From: Gallionella sp.
Lineage (GTDB): Bacteria; Pseudomonadota; Gammaproteobacteria; Burkholderiales; Gallionellaceae
NCBI GenBank assembly: GCA_028688275.1
Contig: JAQTYN010000024.1
Location: forward strand, 1-43,782
DNA length: 43,782 nt
Reading direction: 5' to 3'
Below, in pieces: positions 1-8,918 of this stretch. The stretch's first letter is position 1; each line of letters begins with the position of its first letter. The position numbers and the translations under genes are program-made. The notes under the pieces are model-generated. The model saw nothing but the letters and a program-made list of their open reading frames with translations. It had not been told where the DNA came from and ran no database searches.

Positions 1-127
1 TTTGCAATGAAAATATGTTATAAAAACAAGAAGCCGAAAATGAAAATAACGATCTGGTTTGAAAAAAATCCACCCAACGCTGAAACAGGTCTTCAGAATC
101 GGGTTTTTCTACAGCGTCGTTAGGGGG

Positions 128-2854
128 CTAATTGATAAGGAGGCAACTCTGGCGCGCTTCTAATGCCTGATCTACATTGGCAATAAGCGTAACAAGTTCT
201 TGTTCGACTTGGATAAGCTGCGGTTCTATTTCTGTCAATGCCCCGTGCTTGATGCCACTTTCCAGCAATTCTGCTTGTTGATGCAAAGTTTCCATGCCGA
301 GTGTACCTGCATTGCCACGTAGTGTATGCGCTAATCTCTCGGCTGTTTTTGAATCGCTTTCAACAAGTGCCTGCCGAATTCTGACAACAACATCTCGTTC
401 CTTCATGCGGAATTTATCGAGCAGTGTGTAGTAGAAGCTAACCTTGCCGCCTATACGGCGTATGCTTTCGGCCGCATTTACCCCTGGGATGTCTGGAATA
501 GCCTGAGAAGCCAGTGGTTGTGCTGCTTTAGGTCTGATGAACATCCGTGTCGGATGCACCCATTTCACAAGCGTAGCGACCAGTTTATCAGGATCAATAG
601 GCTTGCCAATGTGGTCATTCATGCCCGCACCCAAAAATTCATTTTGCTCACTGACCATGACATTAGCTGTCAAGGCGATAATCGGTAAATGGGCAAATTG
701 TGGGTTTTTCCGTATCTCACGGGTCGCGGTAATACCATCCATCACAGGCATTTGCATATCCATGAGTACGCCATCGAATTGCGCTTCATTGAGCATGGCA
801 ATGGCTTCTTCACCGTTCTCCGCAGAGGAGACGATAACGCCAAATCCTTCGAGCAACTCTTGCGCCACTTGTCGATTGATTTCGTTATCTTCTACCAAAA
901 GTAAACGGGCTCCACGGATTTGATCTATCAGTTTTGAATCAAACTGCGCACTGATTTTGAATTTACCTGTCGCCGTTTGATCTCGGTTAGAAATGTTGGC
1001 AACAGCATCAAATAACTTACTTTGTTGGAATGGTTTTGCCAGTATGCCATCTACCAACCTATCGTCAACATGCAAGGACATTTCATTTTGACCATAGGCG
1101 GAAATCAGCAATACTTTAGGCTGAACGGGCAGATCCTTCATTTCTCGTAGTTTTTTAGCTAATTCAATGCCATTCATCTCTGGCATCTTCCAGTCGAGTA
1201 TCACTAATGCAAATGGATTGCCTGCTTGATGCGCTCCGCGTACCGCATTCAGGGCATCGCGACCATTATTGACAACCGTGACATCAAAGGTGAACGATTC
1301 AAGGTAGCTTTTAATAATCTCTAAGCTACTTTCGTTGTCATCCACTGCCAATACACGCAAACCGCGTAAATCATTGGGCACGGATTGACGATAATTGGTT
1401 TGTTTTCCACTTTTTTGAAATCGTGCCGTAAAAATAAATTTCGACCCCACCCCTGATAAACTTTCCACCCAGATTTTGCCGCCCATCATTTCAACTAAAC
1501 GTTTGCTGATCGTGAGTCCGAGTCCTGTACCGCCAAACTTGCGAGTAATGCTGGTGTCTGCTTGAGTAAAGGGTTGAAACAGTTTGTTAATTTCCTGCGG
1601 TGACATCCCAATGCCAGAGTCTTTTACGGTGAAGCGCAAATCAACCTGATTTTGATCTTCTCTTTCTAGTTCGACACGCACCACCACTTCACCTTTTTCA
1701 GTGAATTTGACAGCGTTTCCTGCTAAATTGATGAGTACTTGACCTAGCCGTAGCGGATCGCCGATCAGTGCGGACGGTACATTTAAAGCAGTCTCCAATA
1801 CAAATTCGAGATTTTTTTCTTGGGCTCTATTTCCGACGATGGTTGCTAGATTGCCTATGACTTCTTCTAAATCAAAGGGGGTGCTATCCACTTCCATTTT
1901 GCCCGCTTCAATTTTGGAAATATCTAGGATGTCATTCAATATGCCCAAGAGTGATTTGGCTGAACCATGAATTTTATGTAAATAATCACGCTGCTTGACA
2001 GACAAATCGGTCTGCAAACAGAGATGACTTAAACCTATGACGGCATTCATGGGCGTGCGCAGTTCATGGCTCATATTGGCGAGAAACTCATCCTTGATTT
2101 GGCTTGCCGCTTCTGCATGATGTTTTGCGGCTTCTGCTACTTTCAGCTTTTGAATTTCAGATTCGAGATCATCATTCATTTTTGCCAATTTTTCATTGCG
2201 CTCTTCGACCCCTTTTTCTAATAAGATGATGCCGCGCGTTACCAGAAACGTGAGTCCTGCGATGACCAATAACATCAGCACACCAATGAAGGCTCCAGTT
2301 TTCTGCGCGCGTTCGGATCGTTTTATCGCGGTTTTGATCGCTTCATGGAACTCATTTTCTGCAATATCTTTGTATGCTATGGCATCAGACGAATAGATAT
2401 CGCGTAATGTTCGCATTTGCGAAATTTGCTCAAAACTAGGCGTTTCCGTCTTCGTTGCCATTTTTCGTGCAACAACAAGTGCTATGGAAAAATAGTTATT
2501 GAATTCGGAAGTAAGTTTTTCTATCCTATTCCTGTGTACCGTATCAATTTGCTCTAGCTTTTTATAACGGTTTCGCAATTCGATTGCCTTGGTTTGTGCA
2601 ATATCGAGATAGCCAATCTCACCCGTTGCGGCAGCCGTATTTAATGCCTCCACAACGTCATCTTGACTGCTGAGATTTTTTCCTGCCAAGTCAAGCATAG
2701 GAAAATCGCTATCACGAATTTCTTTGAGGAGATAATTGCCGTCGGATAATACTAACGATGAATAAATGAGCCATGCACTAAAGCTGAATGTGGCGACAAT
2801 GGGAACCAGTAGCAGTTTCCAAGTCAGCGAGAGGTTAGAGAATTTTTTTTTCAT
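128..2854 (-). CDS. Hybrid sensor histidine kinase with two receivers and HPt domain
   Basis: Inner-membrane hybrid kinase with a complete phosphorelay in one chain. Numbering from the GTG at 2860 (910 aa): membrane segment about 15-36, extracytoplasmic helical sensor 37-185, second membrane segment 188-210, HisKA with phospho-acceptor H265 in SHELRTP, HATPase with N382, DSGIGM (414-419) and GGTGLGL (443-449), receiver 1 with D556, receiver 2 with D701, and C-terminal HPt with H845. The ATG at 2854 is preferred over the GTG two codons upstream because GGAA lies 8 nt before it but only 2 nt before the GTG. It follows the PstS-like gene by about 16 nt and is probably the last gene of that unit. 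An A9 run follows the start codon. No separate response regulator is visible, so the output target is unknown. Confidence 0.93.
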   Translation of the reverse strand: MKKKFSNLSLTWKLLLVPIVATFSFSAWLIYSSLVLSDGNYLLKEIRDSDFPMLDLAGKNLSSQDDVVEALNTAAATGEIGYLDIAQTKAIELRNRYKKLEQIDTVHRNRIEKLTSEFNNYFSIALVVARKMATKTETPSFEQISQMRTLRDIYSSDAIAYKDIAENEFHEAIKTAIKRSERAQKTGAFIGVLMLLVIAGLTFLVTRGIILLEKGVEERNEKLAKMNDDLESEIQKLKVAEAAKHHAEAASQIKDEFLANMSHELRTPMNAVIGLSHLCLQTDLSVKQRDYLHKIHGSAKSLLGILNDILDISKIEAGKMEVDSTPFDLEEVIGNLATIVGNRAQEKNLEFVLETALNVPSALIGDPLRLGQVLINLAGNAVKFTEKGEVVVRVELEREDQNQVDLRFTVKDSGIGMSPQEINKLFQPFTQADTSITRKFGGTGLGLTISKRLVEMMGGKIWVESLSGVGSKFIFTARFQKSGKQTNYRQSVPNDLRGLRVLAVDDNESSLEIIKSYLESFTFDVTVVNNGRDALNAVRGAHQAGNPFALVILDWKMPEMNGIELAKKLREMKDLPVQPKVLLISAYGQNEMSLHVDDRLVDGILAKPFQQSKLFDAVANISNRDQTATGKFKISAQFDSKLIDQIRGARLLLVEDNEINRQVAQELLEGFGVIVSSAENGEEAIAMLNEAQFDGVLMDMQMPVMDGITATREIRKNPQFAHLPIIALTANVMVSEQNEFLGAGMNDHIGKPIDPDKLVATLVKWVHPTRMFIRPKAAQPLASQAIPDIPGVNAAESIRRIGGKVSFYYTLLDKFRMKERDVVVRIRQALVESDSKTAERLAHTLRGNAGTLGMETLHQQAELLESGIKHGALTEIEPQLIQVEQELVTLIANVDQALEARQSCLLIN
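2843..2851 (-). repeat. A9 homopolymer after kinase start codon
   Basis: Nine T on the plus strand, read as nine A on the coding strand directly after ATG 2854 and encoding Lys-Lys-Lys. A one-base slip would put nearly the whole kinase out of frame. Confidence 0.85.
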
Positions 2855-2869
2855 GTACACTGTTCCACA

Positions 2870-3307
2870 TTAAGGGGTCAAGACAATCTTGACGCTGCTG
2901 TCCACCGCATTGCTGTCGATATATCCGATCGTTTTTGGGTTATTGACAATGGCTTTCTTAACGGCGATGTTGTTTTCAAGCCGCTGTGGCGGTTGTCCAT
3001 CGCCCGTAAAAATAATTTTTGCCCAATACGCGGTGAGCTGAGCGGGATTTTTATGTGCTACCTTGGCGTAAAACTCATCTTTGATAGTATTCTCAACTTG
3101 GTCGACGGGAATAGCATTATCACCATTAGGGAAGGTTGTGACTTTGCCGAGAAATATTTTGCTTGCTTGTTCAGCGGTTATGCTGCTGATGGGGTTTTTG
3201 ACTGAAACAACAATGACTACATCTGCAGATGCGTCTGCAGATGCGATGGTCGCAGCCAACAACAGTGTAAACGTCAAGCAATGAAGGGGTGTATTAGACG
3301 ATTTCAC
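2870..3307 (-). CDS. Small PstS-like periplasmic binding protein
   Basis: A 145-residue exported protein. The signal peptide (hydrophobic core about 10-22) ends in a duplicated ASAD motif. The mature part matches one lobe of the PstS-like superfamily: VVIVVSVKNPISSITAEQAS near the N-terminus, then FLGKVTTFPNG, an alpha/beta core with AYWAKIIFTG, and the C-terminal NPKTIGYID strand. It is about half the length of a true phosphate-binding PstS, and no pst permease or ATPase genes lie nearby. A sensory or accessory role with the downstream hybrid kinase is therefore more likely than ABC uptake, but this is inference. It sits 14 nt after the porin gene and 15 nt before the kinase ATG. Confidence 0.85.
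   Translation of the reverse strand: MKSSNTPLHCLTFTLLLAATIASADASADVVIVVSVKNPISSITAEQASKIFLGKVTTFPNGDNAIPVDQVENTIKDEFYAKVAHKNPAQLTAYWAKIIFTGDGQPPQRLENNIAVKKAIVNNPKTIGYIDSNAVDSSVKIVLTP
3222..3245. repeat. Perfect 12-bp tandem duplication
   Basis: TCTGCAGATGCG occurs twice back to back. In the PstS-like gene it duplicates the residues Ala-Ser-Ala-Asp at the predicted signal peptidase I site. Confidence 0.9.
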
Positions 3308-3321
3308 ATTGCCACCCTTTG

Positions 3322-4530
3322 TTAGAACACGAAGTTAACACCAACTGAAATGACATGAAAAGTTGATCCATATAGTGTCACGCCAGCAGGTACATTCATA
3401 AGATAGCCGTTAGAGTTGTCGCCCAGCTTAACTTGATCGTATTGCAGTTCTAAATCCATGTTTCTGGTGAAGTCCCAGCGCAGCCCTAAGCTAACCGTAC
3501 TTTGTGAACGTTTGGAATTCTGTATTGAAGCCGCAGTAGGCGCTGGGAAACTAGGTATAAACGAGCTGCGGCTGTTTTGACTATAAGTAATATAAGGGGT
3601 TAGTGTGTCAAATCGAACCCCAGTACTCACATACATTGCACCGGTCTTGGTGGTTGATTGGCGCTGTATCCATTCGGCTACTGCAAACCAATTTCCAGGG
3701 TCATAACTTACCCCAGCAGATAAATCGTAATTCGGAATCCAAGCACCTTGAATGCCAGTGATGAGGCTTTGAGATGACGCGATGCGCTTCTGATAACCGA
3801 GGCTGAAAGTGGTTGAACCGTACTCTAATTTATCGAAAATTCCCCATAAATCCCTGGAAGTAGAGATGCTAGTTGGGCGATCTATGACATTGCTACCATA
3901 AAGTAGTTTGATAGTATTGCCTGCTTCACCCATTTCAAAACGATAGCCTGCGTCAATCCCATCACTACTCGTGAGCGTTAGTTGGCGATAAAGTTCAGCA
4001 GGAGGCCGTATCCAAGGATAACTATATCCTACTTTTCGCGTATCAGAATAAAGGAAGGTCGGGAGCGATATGCGTCCAACGCGGATGTAGCTATTAGGTG
4101 TAAAGGCATATTTGATGTTGCCCCATTCGACTGCGGGACGATAAGTGCCGTCCGCTTGAAACTCCGAAACGACTTGAAGGACAGATGAAATCTTAGGGCT
4201 GAAGTTTGCAGACACTTGCAAGCCGAGGCGGCTGTCGTTGCTCATTGCCCAGTTTTGGCTACGTCCTGTGCCTTTAGGGACCGTGCTATCCAGTACATAA
4301 TCCCCCAATCCTTGGCTAGAATGGGATAAAACGAACGTTCCGAAACCGCTTAATTTAAAGATGGAGGGCTGTTCTTCGCTCGTCTCCTCAATTACATCTA
4401 CTGTGTTGGCTGCGACAACAGTAGTTGTTGCAATTTCATCCGCTTTAGCAATGGAAATGCTCGTGGCAAGCAACGAAAGTACGACAAGGCAGTACTTTGT
4501 CATGGTCAATTTGTCAATTGAGAAAGACAT
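3322..4530 (-). CDS. Outer-membrane beta-barrel porin
   Basis: A 402-residue outer-membrane protein. It has a signal peptide ending near ISIAKADE, many alternating amphipathic strands rich in Tyr, Ser, Gly and Arg, and a terminal Phe after VISVGVNFV, the usual signal for barrel assembly. The repeated pattern of strands such as LSGFGTFVLSHSS and YIRVGRISLPTFLY resembles porins annotated as DcaP-like or general porins; no substrate can be assigned. An internal Met (residue 10, TMTKYCLVV) would give a more conventional signal peptide and may be the true start; neither start has a clear Shine-Dalgarno sequence. It is the first gene of the porin, PstS-like, hybrid-kinase unit. Confidence 0.85.
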   Translation of the reverse strand: MSFSIDKLTMTKYCLVVLSLLATSISIAKADEIATTTVVAANTVDVIEETSEEQPSIFKLSGFGTFVLSHSSQGLGDYVLDSTVPKGTGRSQNWAMSNDSRLGLQVSANFSPKISSVLQVVSEFQADGTYRPAVEWGNIKYAFTPNSYIRVGRISLPTFLYSDTRKVGYSYPWIRPPAELYRQLTLTSSDGIDAGYRFEMGEAGNTIKLLYGSNVIDRPTSISTSRDLWGIFDKLEYGSTTFSLGYQKRIASSQSLITGIQGAWIPNYDLSAGVSYDPGNWFAVAEWIQRQSTTKTGAMYVSTGVRFDTLTPYITYSQNSRSSFIPSFPAPTAASIQNSKRSQSTVSLGLRWDFTRNMDLELQYDQVKLGDNSNGYLMNVPAGVTLYGSTFHVISVGVNFVF

Positions 4531-4591
4531 ATCATTTTGCGGCTAATTGGTGGAGCGCGAAGTATAGCGGCTAAATGTATTTTTGGGGGTA

Positions 4592-4614
4592 GGCTCAATT
4601 ATTTCTGTTAAGCC
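4592..4614 (-). other. Small inverted repeat between mshN and porin gene
   Basis: GGCTCAA and TTAAGCC form a 7-bp stem with one G-T type pair and a 9-nt loop just after the mshN stop. There is no U tract, so it is a weak terminator candidate at best. The porin promoter should lie in the same 99-nt gap; a possible -10 TATACT is read on the minus strand. Confidence 0.3.
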
Positions 4615-4629
4615 AACAGTGAGAAATCG

Positions 4630-5724
4630 TTACAGTTCCTTTATTCTTTGCTGTACAAATTTTTGTAAGGAGGGTGTCAATGTATGGCTATTTAAAGCAC
4701 GTTGAAAGACCTCTTTAGCCTCAATATTACGTTGAAGTGCTTGCAGGGAAATACCCATTCCCATCAGCCAGATCCCGTGGTTAGGGTGTTGTTGTAAAGC
4801 ATTTTGATAATAAGTGACGGCTTCAGCATGCCTAGCCTGACGTTGCAACAACGCAGCGAAGAAGGCTAGGTATTCTGCCTGCTCTTTTGCATAAGGCAAT
4901 CCGACTTCTAGCGTCTGCAATCCTTCCGATAATGCGCCCCGATCCACTTGCAAACGAGCCAGCAGCATGATGAAAGTAAGTTGTTGCGGGTTTTGCTGAA
5001 GCCCGACATGTAACACGCGTTCTGCGTCTTCACTACGCTTGTTTTCAAGCAATAATGCCACTAAGGTTTGGCGGGCTGCTTCGTGTTTCGGTTCTAAATT
5101 TAATACGGCTTCAAGCCCCGCCAATGCTTCGGCGAGGTGCCCCTGTTGCATAGCAACGGTTGCTTGATGAAATTCAGCCTCCGCTTGTTGAGTCATACTG
5201 ATTTTCTTTTCAGGCAATAAGACGGGAGCAACCACAGGAAGAGAAGGGGATTGATCGGGCAACGCAGCTATCTGCTGAGGAAGAGGTTTGTCAGGATGTG
5301 CAGCATGGAGAGGTTTGGCTGGATTAACGGGTTTTGTATCTATTACAACATGAGCAAGCTGCGGTGGGAGGGGGGGGGCAGTTAGTATGGCAGAGGGTTC
5401 TGGCATGGCAGGAACAATCACGGCCGAGACCACGCTTGATACAGGCGTCGTGATAGCAGGAGTGTTGGCCGTTATCCCCGAAGCGATGAGTATAGGTGAA
5501 GTCGCTACGGGTGTAACAGTCGTTACAACAGGTGTTTTTGTGGTGCGATGCGATAGCCAACTGCCTAGTATAATACCCAGCAAAATACTCACAATCACTG
5601 CGAATACGATCCATAACTGGTTTTTGCGATCCTTTTTGACCACCGAGATAGGGCGAATCTGTCCTGATTCGTCATGAATGCCGCGCTGTTCCAATTGGCT
5701 TAACACTTGGTTAATGACACTCAT
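4630..5724 (-). CDS. mshN: MSHA biogenesis protein MshN (TPR protein)
   Basis: A 364-residue bitopic membrane protein of the MSHA pilus system. From ATG 5724 it begins MSVINQVLSQLEQRG, the usual MshN start. This ATG overlaps the mshM stop as ATGA, which decides against the longer open frame starting at 5793. A membrane helix lies at about 36-57, followed by a long Pro/Val/Ala-rich linker and a C-terminal TPR-type helical domain (about 180-364, for example EALAGLEAVLNLEPKHEAAR). The linker contains a C9 homopolymer. It is the last gene of the MSHA block here; mshE and mshG, which often follow, are absent and the next gene is the porin. Confidence 0.88.
   Translation of the reverse strand: MSVINQVLSQLEQRGIHDESGQIRPISVVKKDRKNQLWIVFAVIVSILLGIILGSWLSHRTTKTPVVTTVTPVATSPILIASGITANTPAITTPVSSVVSAVIVPAMPEPSAILTAPPLPPQLAHVVIDTKPVNPAKPLHAAHPDKPLPQQIAALPDQSPSLPVVAPVLLPEKKISMTQQAEAEFHQATVAMQQGHLAEALAGLEAVLNLEPKHEAARQTLVALLLENKRSEDAERVLHVGLQQNPQQLTFIMLLARLQVDRGALSEGLQTLEVGLPYAKEQAEYLAFFAALLQRQARHAEAVTYYQNALQQHPNHGIWLMGMGISLQALQRNIEAKEVFQRALNSHTLTPSLQKFVQQRIKEL
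5370..5378 (-). repeat. C9 homopolymer in mshN coding sequence
   Basis: Nine consecutive G on the plus strand (C on the coding strand) within the Ala-Pro-Pro-Leu codons of the MshN linker, upstream of the TPR domain. The MshN frame reads through correctly with exactly nine C. Confidence 0.9.
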
Positions 5725-6689
5725 CGTAGCATGCTCCAGACGACCAAACTTAACGCGATCAGCACAGCCGCACTTGTAGATACCATGAGCCACGGCAACC
5801 AGTCGCGCCGAACTTCTGGTGTGTCAGCTGCGGCAATTGCGATATGCGCGGCAGAGACTTCTGTTTGTCCTTCGCCGAAAGCCACCATTAAGGCTTTGTG
5901 GGCAACAATATTAATCAAGCGCGGTGTGCCTGCGGTAATGCGATGTAATTTAGCAACCGCTTTTTTCGTGAACAAGGTTTCTCCCTTAAACCCTGCAATC
6001 GCCACACGATGCCGTAAATAGCGATCTAATTCGTCACGCTCCAACCCTTTGAGTTCGTACTGAAAACTGATACGTTGGCGTAATTGACGAATGGAATGAT
6101 GACGCAAACGCTCATCCAATTCTGGTTGCCCAAACAATACCACTTGCAATAGTTTACGTTTTTCTGTCTCCAAATTGGTTAGTAGCCGCAGTACTTCTAG
6201 ACTTTCTAATGGCATGGCTTGCGCCTCATCCAAGCAAAGTAAGGCGCGTTGACCATTGCCTGCAAATTTGAGCAACGCCAATGTCAGCCCCTTGAGCAAC
6301 ATATGTTGATCAGTGTCCTTTTCCAACGGCACACGAAACTCCTCCGCCAGTGCCAACAACAAACTACGCGGCTCTAGGTATGGATTTGGAATATAGGCAG
6401 TTACAAAGCGGGGTTTTGCTGGGGTGGCCAGTTCTTCTGCGGTTAAGTTTTGGGTGCCAATCAAGGTGGTTGGTTTTTGACCTTGATTCAACAGCGTTAG
6501 AAACTTACGGCATAACAACGTTTTGCCGTATCCGACTTCACCCGTGATTTTAATAAAACCCTCACCATTGCGCGCAGCGATCAATAGCGTATTTAAGGCT
6601 TCTTGATAACCCGTACACGCGAAAAAAAAACTGGTGTCGGGAGTTAATCCAAACGGGGGTTCACGAAAACCAAAATGGGCTAAATACAT
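5721..6689 (-). CDS. mshM: MSHA ATPase MshM (ExeA-like AAA protein)
   Basis: A 322-residue ATPase of the ExeA/GspA-MshM family, thought to help secretin or pilus machinery assemble across the cell wall. It begins MYLAHFGFREPPFGLTPD, the family signature. Walker A is GEVGYGKT (50-57) and Walker B is LLCLDEAQ (about 150-157), with an Arg-rich sensor region around RLRHHSIRQLRQR. A single C-terminal membrane helix (about 297-320) ends the protein; the peptidoglycan-binding domain of full ExeA is missing, as usual for MshM. A T9 tract encodes the FFF of TSFFFACTG. The gene overlaps mshN by 4 nt and follows mshL by 61 nt. Confidence 0.92.
   Translation of the reverse strand: MYLAHFGFREPPFGLTPDTSFFFACTGYQEALNTLLIAARNGEGFIKITGEVGYGKTLLCRKFLTLLNQGQKPTTLIGTQNLTAEELATPAKPRFVTAYIPNPYLEPRSLLLALAEEFRVPLEKDTDQHMLLKGLTLALLKFAGNGQRALLCLDEAQAMPLESLEVLRLLTNLETEKRKLLQVVLFGQPELDERLRHHSIRQLRQRISFQYELKGLERDELDRYLRHRVAIAGFKGETLFTKKAVAKLHRITAGTPRLINIVAHKALMVAFGEGQTEVSAAHIAIAAADTPEVRRDWLPWLMVSTSAAVLIALSLVVWSMLR
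6622..6630 (-). repeat. T9 homopolymer in mshM
   Basis: Nine A on the plus strand, read as nine T in the coding strand at codons 21-23 of mshM (Phe-Phe-Phe). A slip would truncate the ATPase near its N-terminus. Confidence 0.85.
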
Positions 6690-6750
6690 AAATAAATCAT
6701 GGAATAGAGTGGGTTGCCGTGTAAAGACGAGCTAAATGGAAGTCCACTTA

Positions 6751-8490
6751 TCATTTGCCACGTTCGCTGGAGAGACGGTTCAACCGATCTCGACTTCGTG
6801 CAATATCATCCGCCCAATCTTGGTCGCTATCGACTACGGTGGGTTTCAGCAAAATAATCAACTCACGCTTCTGACTAACCTGGCTTGTTTGACCAAACAA
6901 ATTTTTAGATAAACCTGGCAGCCCAGAGCGGTCATCCGTATTGGCTTGCCGCATCAAACCACCTATGGCGACGATTTGCCCATCTCTTGCGCGCACAATA
7001 CTGTCTGTTTCAGAGATTGAGCTGGAAGCCAAAGGTAAGTTATATACCCCCGTGCCAGTGCCTAAGTTCACTGATTTATTGATGGTGCTCACCACGCTTA
7101 CTGAGGGATGAACATGCAGAATAATTTCGTTGTTTTCATCAATGCGAGGGGTCACATCTAAAGCAATACCCGAAAAGAAGGGTTGTACTTTGACGCTGGG
7201 TGCCGTCCCTGCGACGTTCAATGTACCTGAAGTCCCGCCTGATATTTCAGTCACAAAGAACTCATCTGTCCCGACTTTAAGAACAGCTTTCTGATTGTTT
7301 AATGTGGCAATCCGTGGGCTGGATAAAACATGCACATCCCCTTGGGTTTCAAGGAAGTTTAACAAAGCAGCAAAGTTGTTGGTTTGGAATGCCAATCCAA
7401 ACATTGCGCCAGGAATGGTTGCTCCCGTCACTGCATTGGCTGCATTGACCGCAATCCCTGTGCCAGCTTGGGCACTCATCACCCCATTGGTGAGGGTTTG
7501 AGCTGCGCCTGCCGCATTAGGAACTAAGATTGAACCTGGCGATAACACGCCAAACGCAGCTCGATTGGTTGGTCTGTTTTGTAAACTCCCAAACCCGCCC
7601 CAGTTCACGCCAGTTTGATAGCTGTCGTTTAACTGCACTTCGATAATTTTTGCTTCCAGTATCACCTGACGTTCAATCGAAATTTGTGACGCTTTGAGAT
7701 AGGCCGCAACATTACGTAATTCGTCAGGCATAGCACGCACCACAATCACGCCTGACATAGGACTAATCACCACACTGCGCCCTTCTGCTTGACCCACAAT
7801 GGCCTTGAGCGATGCGCTGAGTTCGGTCCAAAAATCGGCACTACTGGTGGTAGTAACCTTGCTACTCTCTTGTGGTCCCCGAATGGTACTTGCCGTATTC
7901 GATGTACCTGTCGTACCTGTCATACCTGTGGTAGCTGACGAGTTGGCTGATATACCCCCGCTAGTGCTGACCGAGTCAGCTACTGAACCACCTGTCACAC
8001 GCAAATTTGATACGCCAGAACGTAAACCAGTTAAATAATTAACTTGAAAAATACGGGTTTGCAAGGCAATGGATTGAATATAAATGCGCGTGCCATCCAC
8101 TTTGTAATCATAGCCATACAATTCTCGAATGGACTCGAGAGCCTCAAAAACGGTCACATCCTTTAAATTGATCGACACGGTGCCGCTTACATCTGGATGG
8201 AGCAATACGCTGTAGCGAGTCCCAGACACGATGGCCATAAAAACTTGTGTGGCAGGCGTGTTATTCACGGCCAAATCAAAACGAGATTCTGCGGGTGTCG
8301 TGTTGATAGCGGGTAAATTCAGGGACAGGGGGGGCAAGAGCGCATCATTCACAGCGTTTGTGTTACCTGTAGGCGTGCTTTGCACGGCAAGATCCATTTC
8401 TTGCTCAATTGACTTCGCAGTGTGCTCACGATGATTAGGTGTCGCACACCCGACCAGCGACAATATACTGAGCAACAATAAGATTCTCAT
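6751..8490 (-). CDS. mshL: MSHA secretin MshL
   Basis: A 579-residue outer-membrane secretin. The first 15 residues form a lipoprotein signal with lipobox LVGC (Cys15), so it is probably a lipid-anchored secretin. An STN-like domain lies at about 88-140, a Ser/Thr/Gly-rich flexible stretch at 165-217, an N1-type domain at 232-285, and the secretin channel domain at about 366-552, with HVLSSPRIATLNNQKAVLKV, the VTPRIDENNEIILHVHPSVS motif and the closing KRELIILLKPTVV. Its start overlaps the mshK stop as ATGA, and mshM follows after 61 nt. PilQ or GspD homology is shared, but the flanking mshK and mshM identify it as MshL. Confidence 0.94.
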   Translation of the reverse strand: MRILLLLSILSLVGCATPNHREHTAKSIEQEMDLAVQSTPTGNTNAVNDALLPPLSLNLPAINTTPAESRFDLAVNNTPATQVFMAIVSGTRYSVLLHPDVSGTVSINLKDVTVFEALESIRELYGYDYKVDGTRIYIQSIALQTRIFQVNYLTGLRSGVSNLRVTGGSVADSVSTSGGISANSSATTGMTGTTGTSNTASTIRGPQESSKVTTTSSADFWTELSASLKAIVGQAEGRSVVISPMSGVIVVRAMPDELRNVAAYLKASQISIERQVILEAKIIEVQLNDSYQTGVNWGGFGSLQNRPTNRAAFGVLSPGSILVPNAAGAAQTLTNGVMSAQAGTGIAVNAANAVTGATIPGAMFGLAFQTNNFAALLNFLETQGDVHVLSSPRIATLNNQKAVLKVGTDEFFVTEISGGTSGTLNVAGTAPSVKVQPFFSGIALDVTPRIDENNEIILHVHPSVSVVSTINKSVNLGTGTGVYNLPLASSSISETDSIVRARDGQIVAIGGLMRQANTDDRSGLPGLSKNLFGQTSQVSQKRELIILLKPTVVDSDQDWADDIARSRDRLNRLSSERGK

Positions 8491-8918
8491 TTTTTCTCCT
8501 TGTGCTTGACTGGTGGGTTGTTATTTTGATCAGTCTGCACACCATGGGCTGGCAACGTGGACGGGGATATCTCGACTTTTTTAACCAAATTTACTTCAGG
8601 AAAAAGTCTGAGTACATGTCGCCCGTGCGAATCCATGAGTACCACACTACTTTCACTTACCTCAACTAATCGAGATTCACCATACAACTGTCCTAGTGCG
8701 ATGGTTTTGCCATCAATAATAGCGGCGCGTCGTGTTTTTGAAATCAGTATGGATTGTAAGCCACTAGGTGGGGGACCCACAACCTGACTTGCTATTGGTG
8801 TTGCAATTGAGTTTATTTGTGCTGGAGGACGAGTGGGGTCAATCAGCGTTTCAGCACGTGCTGCGATATTGAGCAGCATACACATCAAGCCTGTAATTGG
8901 TACTAAACGGCTAGCCAT
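8487..8918 (-). CDS. mshK: MSHA biogenesis protein MshK
   Basis: A 143-residue periplasmic protein with a signal peptide (MASRLVPITGLMCMLLNIAARA) and the short motif DPTRPPAQ found in MshK and PilP/GspC-like proteins. The central part, LQSILISKTRRAAIIDGKTIALGQ, resembles the small beta-rich domain that links inner-membrane components to the secretin; MshK is thought to act there with MshL. The C-terminus is Asn/Lys rich and probably disordered. It overlaps mshJ by 16 nt and mshL by 4 nt. Confidence 0.87.
   Translation of the reverse strand: MASRLVPITGLMCMLLNIAARAETLIDPTRPPAQINSIATPIASQVVGPPPSGLQSILISKTRRAAIIDGKTIALGQLYGESRLVEVSESSVVLMDSHGRHVLRLFPEVNLVKKVEISPSTLPAHGVQTDQNNNPPVKHKEKK

Noticed and set aside
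1-127. Open frame continuing past the hybrid-kinase TAG to the window edge on the minus strand
   Set aside because: About 42 codons without a plausible start codon or ribosome binding site; this length open by chance is unremarkable.
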